64,000 nt of DNA, taken from NCBI RefSeq assembly GCF_004135605.1, contig NZ_SDPT01000001.1:930001-994000 (forward strand). Direction: 5' to 3'. Origin of the DNA: Sphingomonas desiccabilis. GTDB lineage: Bacteria > Pseudomonadota > Alphaproteobacteria > Sphingomonadales > Sphingomonadaceae. Below, in pieces: positions 25,891 to 33,499 of this stretch. Each line of letters begins with the position of its first letter. Positions within the stretch are counted from its first letter, which is position 1. The translations under genes and the position numbers were made by a program. Under the pieces are notes generated by a model. The model searched no databases. It had not been told where the DNA came from and was given only the letters and a program-made list of their open reading frames with translations.

Positions 25891-25905
25891 ACCCTAACGG
25901 CGCCC

Positions 25906-26346
25906 CTACAGCCCCAGATCCGCCGGCCCGAACGCCTTCGGCAGCAGTTCCGACAGCCGATGCTCCTCGACGGCATCTCCCTCGGCACCCGCGCAGAACA
26001 CCCGCAGGTCCCGCCGCCCGATCTGCGCCGCCTCGTTCAGCACCTGGCGGCAGCGCCCGCACGGCCGCACCGGCACGTCCCCGGTCGCCACGCCGTCGAC
26101 CATCATCCCGCCGATCACCGCCACCTCGGCGATCTCGCTCAGCCGCCCCTGGGCGCTGGCGGTCGCAACGGCCACCGTCTCCGCACACAGCGACAGGCCG
26201 TAGCTCGCATTCTCGAAATTGGCGCCGGTGATGACGCTGCCGTCGGTCATGCGCAGCGCGGCGCCAACCGCAAAGCGCGAATAGGGCGCATGGGCGTTCC
26301 GGGCGGCGGTGCGCGCCGCCGCGATCAGGGCTTCGGTATCGGTCAT
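25906..26346 (-). CDS. cdd: Cytidine deaminase
   Basis: A 146-residue homotetrameric-type cytidine deaminase. The zinc site is Cys54-Ala-Glu56 (catalytic Glu) and Cys96-Gly-Arg-Cys99 in RPCGRCRQVL. FAVGAALRMTDG and TGANFENASYG bind the ribose. It converts cytidine and deoxycytidine to uridine forms in pyrimidine salvage. The ATG at 26346 overlaps the stop of the upstream lysozyme-like gene as ATGA, and it removes a spurious 41-residue extension. Confidence 0.93.
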   Translation of the reverse strand: MTDTEALIAAARTAARNAHAPYSRFAVGAALRMTDGSVITGANFENASYGLSLCAETVAVATASAQGRLSEIAEVAVIGGMMVDGVATGDVPVRPCGRCRQVLNEAAQIGRRDLRVFCAGAEGDAVEEHRLSELLPKAFGPADLGL

Positions 26347-27017
26347 GGTGCTACGACATCCCAATGGACGGGGCGGTCGACGCCGTCGATCCGCCGGATG
26401 GTGCTCGCCTGCCACATCCGCCACGGACGTGCCAGATAGAGGGGCGCGAAGAACTCCTGGGCGGCCCACAGCGGTCGCTTAACGGCGCCGCTCACCTGAT
26501 AGGCCTTTTCGAACGGCTCGGAGACCTTGAGCAGCATCGGCGAACCGGTGTGGTGTTCCACCACCTCCAGGAAGCGGCGAATGCCGGCAAGGACCTGCGC
26601 GCGCTCCGGGCGACGAGTGCAGCCTTCGTCCAGTTCCAGCTCCAGCACCGTCGGCAAGGCATCGATCGCGCGGGGCACGAAGGTGACGAACGCGTCGGCC
26701 TGCGCCTCCGCCGGCCGGCACAGCGAGAACTGGTGGATCACGCCGCGGCGGATGCCCGCTTCCCCCAGCGCCGCCCAGTTGGACTGGAACAGCCGGTCGC
26801 GGCGGGTGCCGTCGCCGATCGCGCGGACATAGGCGAAGTCCACGCCGCGGGCGCGCGCCGTCAGCCAGTCGACCGGCCCGGTCTCCTCCGACACGTCGAT
26901 GCCTTGTACCGGATATTCCCCCGTGGAGGGGCGCCAGTCGGTCGCATAGTGCCAGCCCGCAGCACCGGCGAGACACAACGCCGCTGCGATGGCGAGCACC
27001 GCCTTCAAAACCCGCAT
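26343..27017 (-). CDS. GH25-like lysozyme-fold protein, membrane-anchored or exported
   Basis: A 224-residue protein with an N-terminal hydrophobic segment (residues 4-22, signal or anchor). The GH25 domain starts QGIDVSEETGPVDW, matching the GIDVS-x-x-x-G-x-(I/V)DW signature with Asp41. FAYVRAIGDGT and a mid-strand LELELDEGC take the place of the usual catalytic DIE. GH25 enzymes cut peptidoglycan muramyl bonds. The second acidic motif differs from consensus, so activity is uncertain. It overlaps cdd by four bases, which is an odd functional pairing. Confidence 0.75.
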   Translation of the reverse strand: MRVLKAVLAIAAALCLAGAAGWHYATDWRPSTGEYPVQGIDVSEETGPVDWLTARARGVDFAYVRAIGDGTRRDRLFQSNWAALGEAGIRRGVIHQFSLCRPAEAQADAFVTFVPRAIDALPTVLELELDEGCTRRPERAQVLAGIRRFLEVVEHHTGSPMLLKVSEPFEKAYQVSGAVKRPLWAAQEFFAPLYLARPWRMWQASTIRRIDGVDRPVHWDVVAP

Positions 27018-27026
27018 TCCCTGAAT

Positions 27027-27509
27027 TCAACCCCTGATGTGCAGCACGCAGATGAGCGTAAAGAGGCGGCGCGCCGTATCGAAATCGATCTCGATCTTGC
27101 CGCGCAGCCGCTCGATCAGCAGCTCGGCCCCCTCGTTGTGGAGGCTCCGGCGCGCCATGTCGATGGTCTCGATCTGCTGCGGCGTCGCCTGGCGGATCGC
27201 CTGGTAGTAGCTGTCGCAGATCGCGAAATAGTCGCGGATCGGCCGGCGGAAGCGGGCAAGGCCCAGCACCAGCGTCTCCAGCGGGCTGTCGTCGGCGCGG
27301 CGGGTGTCGATCACCAGCCGTCCGTCCTCCACCCGCAGCCGGACCCGGTAGGGCCCGGCATAGCCGTCCGGCTGCACCCGCTGCGGCGCGAAGTGGTTGC
27401 CCTCCAGCAGGTCGTAGATCGCGATGCGCCGTTCCTGCTCGACGTCCGCGCTGCGCCAGAGAATGGTGCGCTCGTCGAGCGAGACGTCGATGATCCGCGG
27501 ATCGGCCAT
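27027..27509 (-). CDS. UPF0262 family protein
   Basis: A 160-residue soluble protein matching the UPF0262 family of alphaproteobacteria. It starts MADPRIIDVSLDERTILWRS and ends with the conserved KIEIDFDTARRLFTLICVLHIRG. Its function is unknown. The minus-strand frame continues far upstream through dnaB, but that part is antisense shadow, so the ATG at 27509 is the start. The stop is nine bases from the GH25 gene start, so UPF0262, the GH25-like gene and cdd are probably one operon. Confidence 0.88.
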   Translation of the reverse strand: MADPRIIDVSLDERTILWRSADVEQERRIAIYDLLEGNHFAPQRVQPDGYAGPYRVRLRVEDGRLVIDTRRADDSPLETLVLGLARFRRPIRDYFAICDSYYQAIRQATPQQIETIDMARRSLHNEGAELLIERLRGKIEIDFDTARRLFTLICVLHIRG

Positions 27510-27635
27510 GGTGGGAGCAGCGCTTAGCCGTTTGGCGCGCCTTGGCAACGCCCAAGCCGGCAAAACGCACCTGTCCACAGATGTTTCGCCTCGGGTCGCT
27601 TGAGCTTGGCCGCCGCGTCTGGGAAAAGCGGGCCC

Positions 27636-29150
27636 ATGGCCACACTTGCACATATCGGCGGTTCGTCCGCTCCGTCCCCGGCTGCGCGCCTGCCCCAGAA
27701 CGTCGAGGCGGAAGCGGCGCTTCTGGGCGCGATGATGATCGACAACCGGCTGGCCGACGACATCGTCGAGCGACTCGAGCCGGACCATTTCTTCGAGCCC
27801 GTCCACGCCCGCATCTTCGAGCGCATCCGCGACGTGCGCCGCCAGAACATGCTCGCCAACCCGGTCACGCTGCGCCCGTTGTTCGAGGACGACGCCGGCA
27901 TGCGCGAGCTCGGCGGCCCGGGCTATCTCGCCCAGCTGACCGGCAGCGGCGCCGGCCTCCTCGGCGCCAAGCAGTTCGCCGAGCAGATCTACGACCTCGC
28001 CCAGCTGCGCGCGTTGATCACCGTCGGCACGACGCTGGTCGAGAACGCGCTCGACACCAGCCAGACGATCGACCCGCGCAAGCAGATCGAGCAGGCCGAA
28101 GAGGCGCTGTTCCGCGTCGCCGCCGAGGGCACCACCGCCAATGCGGTCAAGAGCTTCGCCCAGGCGACGACCATGGCCGTGCAGATGGCCGATCGCGCGC
28201 TCAACTCGGGCGGCGGCCTGTCGGGCGTCACCACCGGCCTCGACAGCGTCAACTCGCGGATCGGTGGTCTGCACCATTCCGACTTGATCATCCTCGCGGG
28301 GCGCCCCGGCATGGGCAAGACCTCGCTTGCCACCAACATCGCCTTCAACGCCGCGCGCCGCTTCATGGACGACCAGCGCGCGGGCGTGGAAAAGGGCAAG
28401 TCGGTGGGCGCCAAGGTCGCCTTCTTCAGCCTCGAAATGTCGGCCGACCAGCTCGCCACCCGCGTGCTTGCCGAACAGTCGGGCATCAGCTCCGAAGCGC
28501 TGCGCATGGGCAAGATCAGCAAGGCGGAGTTCGTGAAGCTCGCCGATGCCGCGGCCGATCTCGAATCGCTGCCGCTCTATATCGACGACACCGCCGGCCT
28601 CTCGATCAGCGGCCTGCACACGCGCGTGCGGCGTCTCCACCGGCGCCTGGACGACCAGCTCGGCCTGGTGGTGGTCGACTATCTCCAGCTGCTGCAGGGC
28701 ACCGGCCGATCCGACAACCGCGTCAACGAAATCTCGGAGATCAGCCGCGGCCTCAAGACGCTCGCCAAGGACATCGGCGTGCCGGTGATCGCGCTCTCCC
28801 AGCTCAGCCGTGCGGTGGAGCAGCGGGAGGACAAACGCCCGCAGCTTTCCGACCTTCGCGAGTCCGGCTCGATCGAGCAGGACGCCGACATGGTCTGGTT
28901 CGTGTACCGCGAGGATTATTACGTCGCCGCCAAGGAGCCCAAGCGCCCGCGCGACGGCGACGACGCCCGCGTGTTCGAGGATCACGCGAAATGGGCGGTC
29001 GACATGGAGCGCGTCTATGGTCTCGCCGAACTGATCATTGCCAAGCAGCGTCACGGCGCCACCGGCAAGGTGACGCTGAAGTTCGAGCCGACGATCACGC
29101 GCTTCAGCGACTATGTCGGCGAGGGCTATGGCAGCTTCGACAATGAGTGA
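27636..29150 (+). CDS. dnaB: Replicative DNA helicase DnaB
   Basis: A 504-residue hexameric helicase. The N-terminal helical domain begins LPQNVEAEAALLGAMMIDNRLADD. The RecA-like core has Walker A GRPGMGKTS (about residues 222-230), SLEMS, Walker B LVVVDYLQLL, the sensor IALSQLSRAVEQR and the C-terminal IIAKQRHGATG arginine-finger region. It unwinds DNA ahead of the replisome. The ATG at 27636 was chosen; a TTG at 27600 would add 12 residues. A degenerate DnaA-box-like CTGTCCACA lies at 27571, ahead of the gene. The stop overlaps the DUF3088 start by eight bases. Confidence 0.95.
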   Translation: MATLAHIGGSSAPSPAARLPQNVEAEAALLGAMMIDNRLADDIVERLEPDHFFEPVHARIFERIRDVRRQNMLANPVTLRPLFEDDAGMRELGGPGYLAQLTGSGAGLLGAKQFAEQIYDLAQLRALITVGTTLVENALDTSQTIDPRKQIEQAEEALFRVAAEGTTANAVKSFAQATTMAVQMADRALNSGGGLSGVTTGLDSVNSRIGGLHHSDLIILAGRPGMGKTSLATNIAFNAARRFMDDQRAGVEKGKSVGAKVAFFSLEMSADQLATRVLAEQSGISSEALRMGKISKAEFVKLADAAADLESLPLYIDDTAGLSISGLHTRVRRLHRRLDDQLGLVVVDYLQLLQGTGRSDNRVNEISEISRGLKTLAKDIGVPVIALSQLSRAVEQREDKRPQLSDLRESGSIEQDADMVWFVYREDYYVAAKEPKRPRDGDDARVFEDHAKWAVDMERVYGLAELIIAKQRHGATGKVTLKFEPTITRFSDYVGEGYGSFDNE

Positions 29151-29508
29151 GGCGGGGCAGGGGACGCGCGACCGGCTGATCCTGATCGACCCGGCGAGCA
29201 CCGACCCGGGCTACCCGGATGCGCAGTATTTCTGCTTCGACTGCATCGTGATCGAAGGCGTCCTCGCCGCCTATCCACAGCTGCGGGAGCGCTTGGACGT
29301 CGAGCACGTCGCCTGGGGGCGCCCCCGCGAGCGGGTGGTCGCGCTGGTGGGGGAGGCGCACCAGTCGCTGCCGCTGCTGATCCTGGGCGACGATGCACCG
29401 GCAAGCTTGGCGACCGGGGAGGCGAACGGCCTGCGCTTCGCCGACACCCGCGACGCCATCCTGGAAGCCCTGGCGGTGCGCCACGGCATCCCGCGGCGGC
29501 ATCCGTAA
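29143..29508 (+). CDS. DUF3088 family protein
   Basis: A 121-residue soluble protein that I match to DUF3088 from its layout: RLILIDPASTDPGYPDAQYFCFDCIVIEGVLA, then DVEHVAWGRPRERVVALVGEAHQSLPLLIL. The paired cysteines in FCFDC could bind metal or be redox-active. Function is unknown. The ATG at 29143 lies inside the last codons of dnaB (eight-base overlap), so it is co-translated with the helicase. Confidence 0.8.
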   Translation: MSEAGQGTRDRLILIDPASTDPGYPDAQYFCFDCIVIEGVLAAYPQLRERLDVEHVAWGRPRERVVALVGEAHQSLPLLILGDDAPASLATGEANGLRFADTRDAILEALAVRHGIPRRHP

Positions 29509-29586
29509 CGGGGTGGCGTAGCGAGCGGCGAGGGGCGCCCCCTCTCGCCGCACGTCCCAGTCTGCCGCCATCCCCGGCCCCAAGCG

Positions 29587-29899
29587 TACCCCGGCGAAGG
29601 CCGGGGCCCAGCTGCGGCGTCATCGGAAATGGGCAACCCCTCTGACGAGTGTCCCCCCTGGGGCACGGGCGTGGCAGAGCCTCCGCAACGATCCCCCGAA
29701 GTATCCCTGCGAAGGCAGGGATCCAGGGCCAAGCAGAACCATCGCTCGCGAAGTCTAGAAAACCCTCGGCTGCTGCCTGCGCAGGCGCACGGCGAGGGCT
29801 TACGCTTAAATCCCCACCAGAGCCGCCGGGCAGTACAGCGTCGACGGTCGGGCGCCCCTCGTACCACCTCCCCATCTGGGCCCCGGCCTTCGCCGGGTA
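29587..29899. repeat. Nested REP-like palindromes E, F, G, H
   Basis: Unit E (29587-29611) is identical to unit C of the first cluster. Unit H (29876-29899) is its inverted copy with one G missing. Between them unit F (29701-29739) matches unit A except for one T and one A that keep the stem paired (CCCTGC with GCAGGG instead of CCCCGC with GCGGGG). Unit G near 29773-29790 is a degraded partner. Confidence 0.8.
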
Positions 29900-29974
29900 C
29901 GGCGGCTCGTTTGCAGCGCGCGCCGGCCCCCAAAAGCGATCTCCGCGTCGCAGCGCTCCGCCACCTTTCACACC

Positions 29975-30162
29975 TTATCCACAGCCTGTTGCCCCAGCCA
30001 TCCACGGGCCTATGCCCGCGCTCCTGAACGCCTTGCCCACAGCTTATCCACAGGGTTGCGCACGGGCTCTCCACACGTCGCCCACAAACACGACGTGGCT
30101 GTCCGCTGGTCGCTCACACGGTGCCAACGCACCGCGAGCCGCTTGCCAACGAGTTATCCACA
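29975..30162 (+). promoter_or_regulatory. Cluster of three perfect DnaA boxes
   Basis: The 9-mer TTATCCACA occurs at 29975-29983, 30044-30052 and 30154-30162, all on the plus strand and each followed by G. The second and third share an extended unit, TTATCCACAGG then a G or T then TTGCGCAC. Looser matches (TTGCCCACA at 30033, TCTCCACA at 30068) lie between. This could be part of a replication origin, a DnaA-titration site or a DnaA-controlled promoter. No obvious AT-rich unwinding element is next to it. Confidence 0.7.
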
Positions 30163-30244
30163 GGTTTGCGCACAAGCACGAGATGCGAGAGCGCCCGCGG
30201 CGACACGCGCGCAGGTCTTCGGCGAAGGGGGCGCGTGGCCCTGG

Positions 30245-30264
30245 GCTCCCGCTTTCGCGGGAGC
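30245..30264. repeat. REP-like palindrome I near the end of cysH
   Basis: GCTCCCGC-TTTC-GCGGGAGC, differing from unit B (25681-25700) by one loop base and sharing the flank ACG-GAG. It is 43 bases beyond the cysH stop and may end the sulfur operon transcript. Confidence 0.75.
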
Positions 30265-30307
30265 ACGGGAGGGCGCAGCGGGCAGCGCGGCCGGGGGCCG
30301 CGGCCGG

Positions 30308-31075
30308 TCAGAAGACGGGCTGGTTGGGGTCGCCGTCGGGAATGGGGGTGTGGATCCCGCATTCGGTCTTGTTCCAGCCGCTCCAGCGGCCGGAGCGCGG
30401 GTCTTCGCCCGGCGCCACCTTGTTGGTGCACGGCTGGCAGCCGATCGACGGATAGCCCATCGCCACCAGGGGGGTCACCGGCAGGTTGTGCGCGGCGAAA
30501 TAGCCGTCGAGCTCTTCCTTGGACCAGGTGATGAGCGGGTTCACCTTCAGCCGGTCGCCGTCGAGTTCGAAGCGCGGCAGGTTCGCGCGCGTGGCCGCCT
30601 GGAACGCCTTGCGCCCGGTGAAGCTCGCGTCGAACCCGGCGAGCCCGCGGGCGAGCGGCTCGACCTTGCGGATCTCGCAGCAGCCGTCGGGGTCGTAGGA
30701 CCAGCGCAGCCCGCTCTCGTCGCGCGCCGCCAGCCGCTCGGCGTCGGGCTGTAGGATGCGCAGGTCGGTGAGGCCCAGGAAGCGCACCAGTTCGTCGCGG
30801 TAGGCGATCGTCTCGGGAAAATGCTTGCCGGTGTCGAGGAACAGCACCGGCACCGAACGGTCGACGCTCGCCACCAGGTGCAGCAGCGCCGCCGACTCCG
30901 CGCCGAACGACGACACCACCGCCACTTCGCCCAGCAGCCCTTCGCCCAGCGCCACCCGCAGCATCTCCTGCGTGTCGACGCCCCGGAACCGCTCGTTCAG
31001 GCGCGCGGCATCGGCCGCGGTGAAGCGCGGCGCGAGGTCGAGCCGGTCGGGGATGCGCAGCGCCGCATTAGCCAT
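30308..31075 (-). CDS. cysH: Adenylyl-sulfate reductase, assimilatory (CysH)
   Basis: A 255-residue reductase of the PAPS/APS family. The [4Fe-4S] ligands Cys132-Cys133 (GCCEIRK) and Cys213-x2-Cys216 (GCQPCT) mark it as the APS-type rather than the cluster-free PAPS type. The catalytic cysteine is Cys239 in KTECGIH. VSSFGAESAALLHL binds the substrate. It reduces adenylyl sulfate to sulfite, the substrate of CysI. The ATG at 31075 overlaps the end of the DUF934 gene by eight bases. It is the last gene of the sulfur operon. Confidence 0.93.
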   Translation of the reverse strand: MANAALRIPDRLDLAPRFTAADAARLNERFRGVDTQEMLRVALGEGLLGEVAVVSSFGAESAALLHLVASVDRSVPVLFLDTGKHFPETIAYRDELVRFLGLTDLRILQPDAERLAARDESGLRWSYDPDGCCEIRKVEPLARGLAGFDASFTGRKAFQAATRANLPRFELDGDRLKVNPLITWSKEELDGYFAAHNLPVTPLVAMGYPSIGCQPCTNKVAPGEDPRSGRWSGWNKTECGIHTPIPDGDPNQPVF

Positions 31076-31520
31076 GACGCAGCTTCCACACCGGTTGCAC
31101 CGGGTCGGCCGCCCGCTGGTAGAAATGCTCGTAGCGCGCGAGCGCCGCTTGCGCCGTCGCCTGGTCGATCGGCGCCTCGGGCGCGAAGCTGTCGAATCCG
31201 CAGCGCCGCATCGGCAGCAGCTGGTCGACCAGCACGTCGCCCTGCGCGCGCAGCTCGCCCTCGTACCCCGCCTCGCGCAGCACGCGCGCCGAGGAATAGC
31301 CGCGGCCATCGCGGAACTTGGGGAAGCTCACCTCCACCAGCGCGAGGCGGTCGAGATAGGGCAGCAGCGCCCGCGCATCGTCGCCCGCCTCCAGCCGCAC
31401 GGCGGTGGCGTTGGACTGGCCCAGGAACGCGTCCAGCGTCACCGCCGGTTCGTCGTGCGGGGCATCGTCGCGGAAGCGCAGGAAGCCCGCGTCGGCCGGG
31501 TTGGTGGTCAGCTCAGCCAT
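31068..31520 (-). CDS. DUF934 family protein of the sulfite reductase operon
   Basis: A 150-residue soluble protein of the DUF934 family, which is nearly always found between cysI and cysH in proteobacteria. Conserved parts are LALVEVSFPKFRDGRGYSSARVLRE and GDVLVDQLLPMRRCGFDSF. A role as an accessory or electron-transfer partner of sulfite reductase has been suggested from context only. It overlaps cysI (eight bases) and cysH (eight bases), so translation is coupled. Confidence 0.88.
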   Translation of the reverse strand: MAELTTNPADAGFLRFRDDAPHDEPAVTLDAFLGQSNATAVRLEAGDDARALLPYLDRLALVEVSFPKFRDGRGYSSARVLREAGYEGELRAQGDVLVDQLLPMRRCGFDSFAPEAPIDQATAQAALARYEHFYQRAADPVQPVWKLRHG

Positions 31521-33144
31521 AGATCGCCTCCTTGAACGGCTCCATGCCGATGCGCCGATAGGTGTCGACGAAGCGCTCGCCCTGCTGGCGCTCGGCCAGA
31601 TAGCGGTCGGTAACGCGCTCGATCGCGTCGACCACGCCGTCCTCGGAAAAGCCCGGTCCCGTGATCTTGCCCAGGCTCACGTCTTCGGCGCCCGATCCGC
31701 CCAGCAGCAGCTGGTAGTTTTCGGTGCCCTTCCGGTCGACGCCCAGGATGCCGATGTGGCCGGCATGATGGTGGCCGCACGCGTTGATGCAGCCCGAGAT
31801 CTTGAGCTTCAGTTCGCCCAGATCCCGCTGGCGACCGAGGTCCGCAAACCGCCCCGCGATCTTCTGCGCGAGCGGGATCGAGCGCGCATTGGCAAGGCTG
31901 CAATAGTCGAGCCCGGGGCAGGCGATGATGTCGCCGATCAGGTCCAGGTTCGCCTCGGCGAGCCCCGCCTCCACCAGCTGCTGCCACACCGCGTACAGGT
32001 CCGCCTTGCGGACATGCGGCAGGACGATGTTCTGCGCATGCGTCACGCGCAGCTCGTCGAAGCTGTAGCGCTCGGCCAGGTCGGCCATGCGGTCGATCTG
32101 GTCGGCCGAGGCGTCGCCCGGAATGCCCTCGACGGGCTTCAGGCTGATGTTGACGATCGCATAGCCCGGCTGCTTGTGCGCCTTGACGTTCTGGTCGAGC
32201 CAGACCGCGAAGTCGGGATCGCTGCGGTCGACCGCGTCGGACAGGCCCTGCTCGAACGGCGGCGGCGCGAAGTGCGCGGCGATGCGGTCGAACTCGGCCT
32301 GCGGCGGGTCGATGCCCAGCGCCTTCACCGCGACAAACTCTTCCTCCACCTGGCGGCGATATTCGTCGGCGCCCAGTTCGTGGATCAGGATCTTGATCCG
32401 CGCCTTGTACATGTTGTCGCGCCGGCCGTAGCGATTGTAGACGCGCAGGCACGCCTCCAGATAGCTGACGAAATCCTCGAACGGCACGAAGTCGCGGATC
32501 AGCGACGCGATCATCGGCGTGCGGCCCATGCCGCCGCCCACGTATACGGCCGCGCCCAGCTTGCCCTCGCGCTCGACGATCTGCAGCCCGATGTCGTGCA
32601 GCCGCATCGCCGCGCGATCCTCGTCGGCCGCGATCACCGCGATCTTGAACTTGCGCGGCAGGTAGGTGAATTCGGGGTGGAAGGTCGACCACTGGCGCAG
32701 CAGCTCGGCCCAGGGGCGCGGGTCCGTCACCTCGTCGGCGGCGGCGCCGGCATACTGGTCGGACGAGATGTTCCGAATGCAGTTGCCGCTGGTCTGGATG
32801 GCATGCATCTCGACGGTCGCCAGCTCGCGCAGGATCGCGGGCGTGTCCTCCAGCTTGATCCAGTTGAACTGGAGGTTCTGGCGCGTGGTGAAATGGCCAT
32901 AGCCGCGGTCGTACGTGCGCGCGATATGGCCCAGCATCCGCATCTGCCGGCTGTCCATCGTGCCATAGGGCACCGCCACGCGCAGCATATAGGCGTGCAG
33001 CTGCAGGTAGAGGCCGTTCATCAGCCTGAGCGGCTTGAACTGGTCCTCGGTGATCTGCCCCGACAGGCGCCGCGCGACCTGGTCGCTGAACTCCGCGATC
33101 CGGGCTTCGACAATGGAGCGGTCGTATTCGTCGTACTTGTACAT
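31513..33144 (-). CDS. cysI: Nitrite/sulfite reductase hemoprotein, assimilatory (CysI-like)
   Basis: A 543-residue siroheme/[4Fe-4S] reductase. The cluster ligands are Cys409-x5-Cys415 (ACPGLDYC) and Cys452-x3-Cys456 (GCINACGHHH). Siroheme contacts include FTTRQNLQFNW and QTSGNCIRN. It reduces sulfite to sulfide with six electrons. No cysJ flavoprotein is adjacent, so electrons probably come from a ferredoxin-type donor. Its operon partners (cobA upstream, DUF934 and cysH downstream) favour sulfite over nitrite. Confidence 0.92.
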   Translation of the reverse strand: MYKYDEYDRSIVEARIAEFSDQVARRLSGQITEDQFKPLRLMNGLYLQLHAYMLRVAVPYGTMDSRQMRMLGHIARTYDRGYGHFTTRQNLQFNWIKLEDTPAILRELATVEMHAIQTSGNCIRNISSDQYAGAAADEVTDPRPWAELLRQWSTFHPEFTYLPRKFKIAVIAADEDRAAMRLHDIGLQIVEREGKLGAAVYVGGGMGRTPMIASLIRDFVPFEDFVSYLEACLRVYNRYGRRDNMYKARIKILIHELGADEYRRQVEEEFVAVKALGIDPPQAEFDRIAAHFAPPPFEQGLSDAVDRSDPDFAVWLDQNVKAHKQPGYAIVNISLKPVEGIPGDASADQIDRMADLAERYSFDELRVTHAQNIVLPHVRKADLYAVWQQLVEAGLAEANLDLIGDIIACPGLDYCSLANARSIPLAQKIAGRFADLGRQRDLGELKLKISGCINACGHHHAGHIGILGVDRKGTENYQLLLGGSGAEDVSLGKITGPGFSEDGVVDAIERVTDRYLAERQQGERFVDTYRRIGMEPFKEAIYG

Positions 33145-33202
33145 GCTACCCTCATCACACCGGGCGAGCCGGCAGGTCGTGCCCGCAGGCTGCGGCGGCG
33201 GT

Positions 33203-33499
33203 TCAGATCACCCAGCTGCCGGCGTTCGGATCGGCGGGCTTCAGCGTCAGGTCGGCGCGGACGGTGGGGCCGAGCGCGCGGATGCGGTCCTTGATATGGG
33301 CGGGGCGGGGGCCCTCGGCCGTCTGCTCGCCGTCGATCACATAGGGCACGTTCACGCGCAGCGCGGCTTCCTCGACATGGGCGATCGCCTCGCCGTTGCT
33401 GCCGACGTCGACCGCGTCCGCCAGGTGCCGGGACCAGCCGTTGCCGGTCCACCACACCACATCGCCGCTCGCCAGATCATTGCCCGTCAGGATCTTCAC
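33203..33499 (-). CDS. DUF2849 family protein
   Basis: A 98-residue soluble protein of the DUF2849 family, found between cobA/cysG and cysI in many alphaproteobacteria. It starts MKILTGNDLASGDVVWWTG. No catalytic motif is visible and its function is unknown. The ATG overlaps the cobA stop (ATGA), and cysI starts 58 bases later, so it belongs to the sulfur operon. Confidence 0.88.
   Translation of the reverse strand: MKILTGNDLASGDVVWWTGNGWSRHLADAVDVGSNGEAIAHVEEAALRVNVPYVIDGEQTAEGPRPAHIKDRIRALGPTVRADLTLKPADPNAGSWVI

Larger units (their letters stand above)
25594..25905. other. Gene-free stretch filled with palindromic repeats
   Basis: 312 bases between convergent genes with no supported gene. 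Most of it is taken by four REP-like palindromes arranged as two inverted pairs, listed separately. Confidence 0.7.
29509..30307. other. 800-base gene-free region with repeats and DnaA boxes
   Basis: No reading frame here has a recognisable domain or a credible start. The first 400 bases hold REP-like palindromes. Bases 29970-30165 hold three perfect DnaA boxes and several looser CCACA motifs. A last palindrome lies near cysH. It is the longest non-coding stretch in the window. Confidence 0.7.

Noticed and set aside
27510..29201. Upstream extension of the UPF0262 frame through dnaB
   Set aside because: The conserved family starts at MADPRII (27509); everything upstream is antisense to dnaB.
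29629..30027. Possible small genes in the gene-free stretch (for example 29629-30027 and 30121-30531, plus)
   Set aside because: No ribosome binding site or domain, and they run across palindromic repeats and DnaA boxes.
31405..33294. A 629-codon plus-strand open frame opposite cysI
   Set aside because: Antisense to a conserved reductase and without any recognisable motif.
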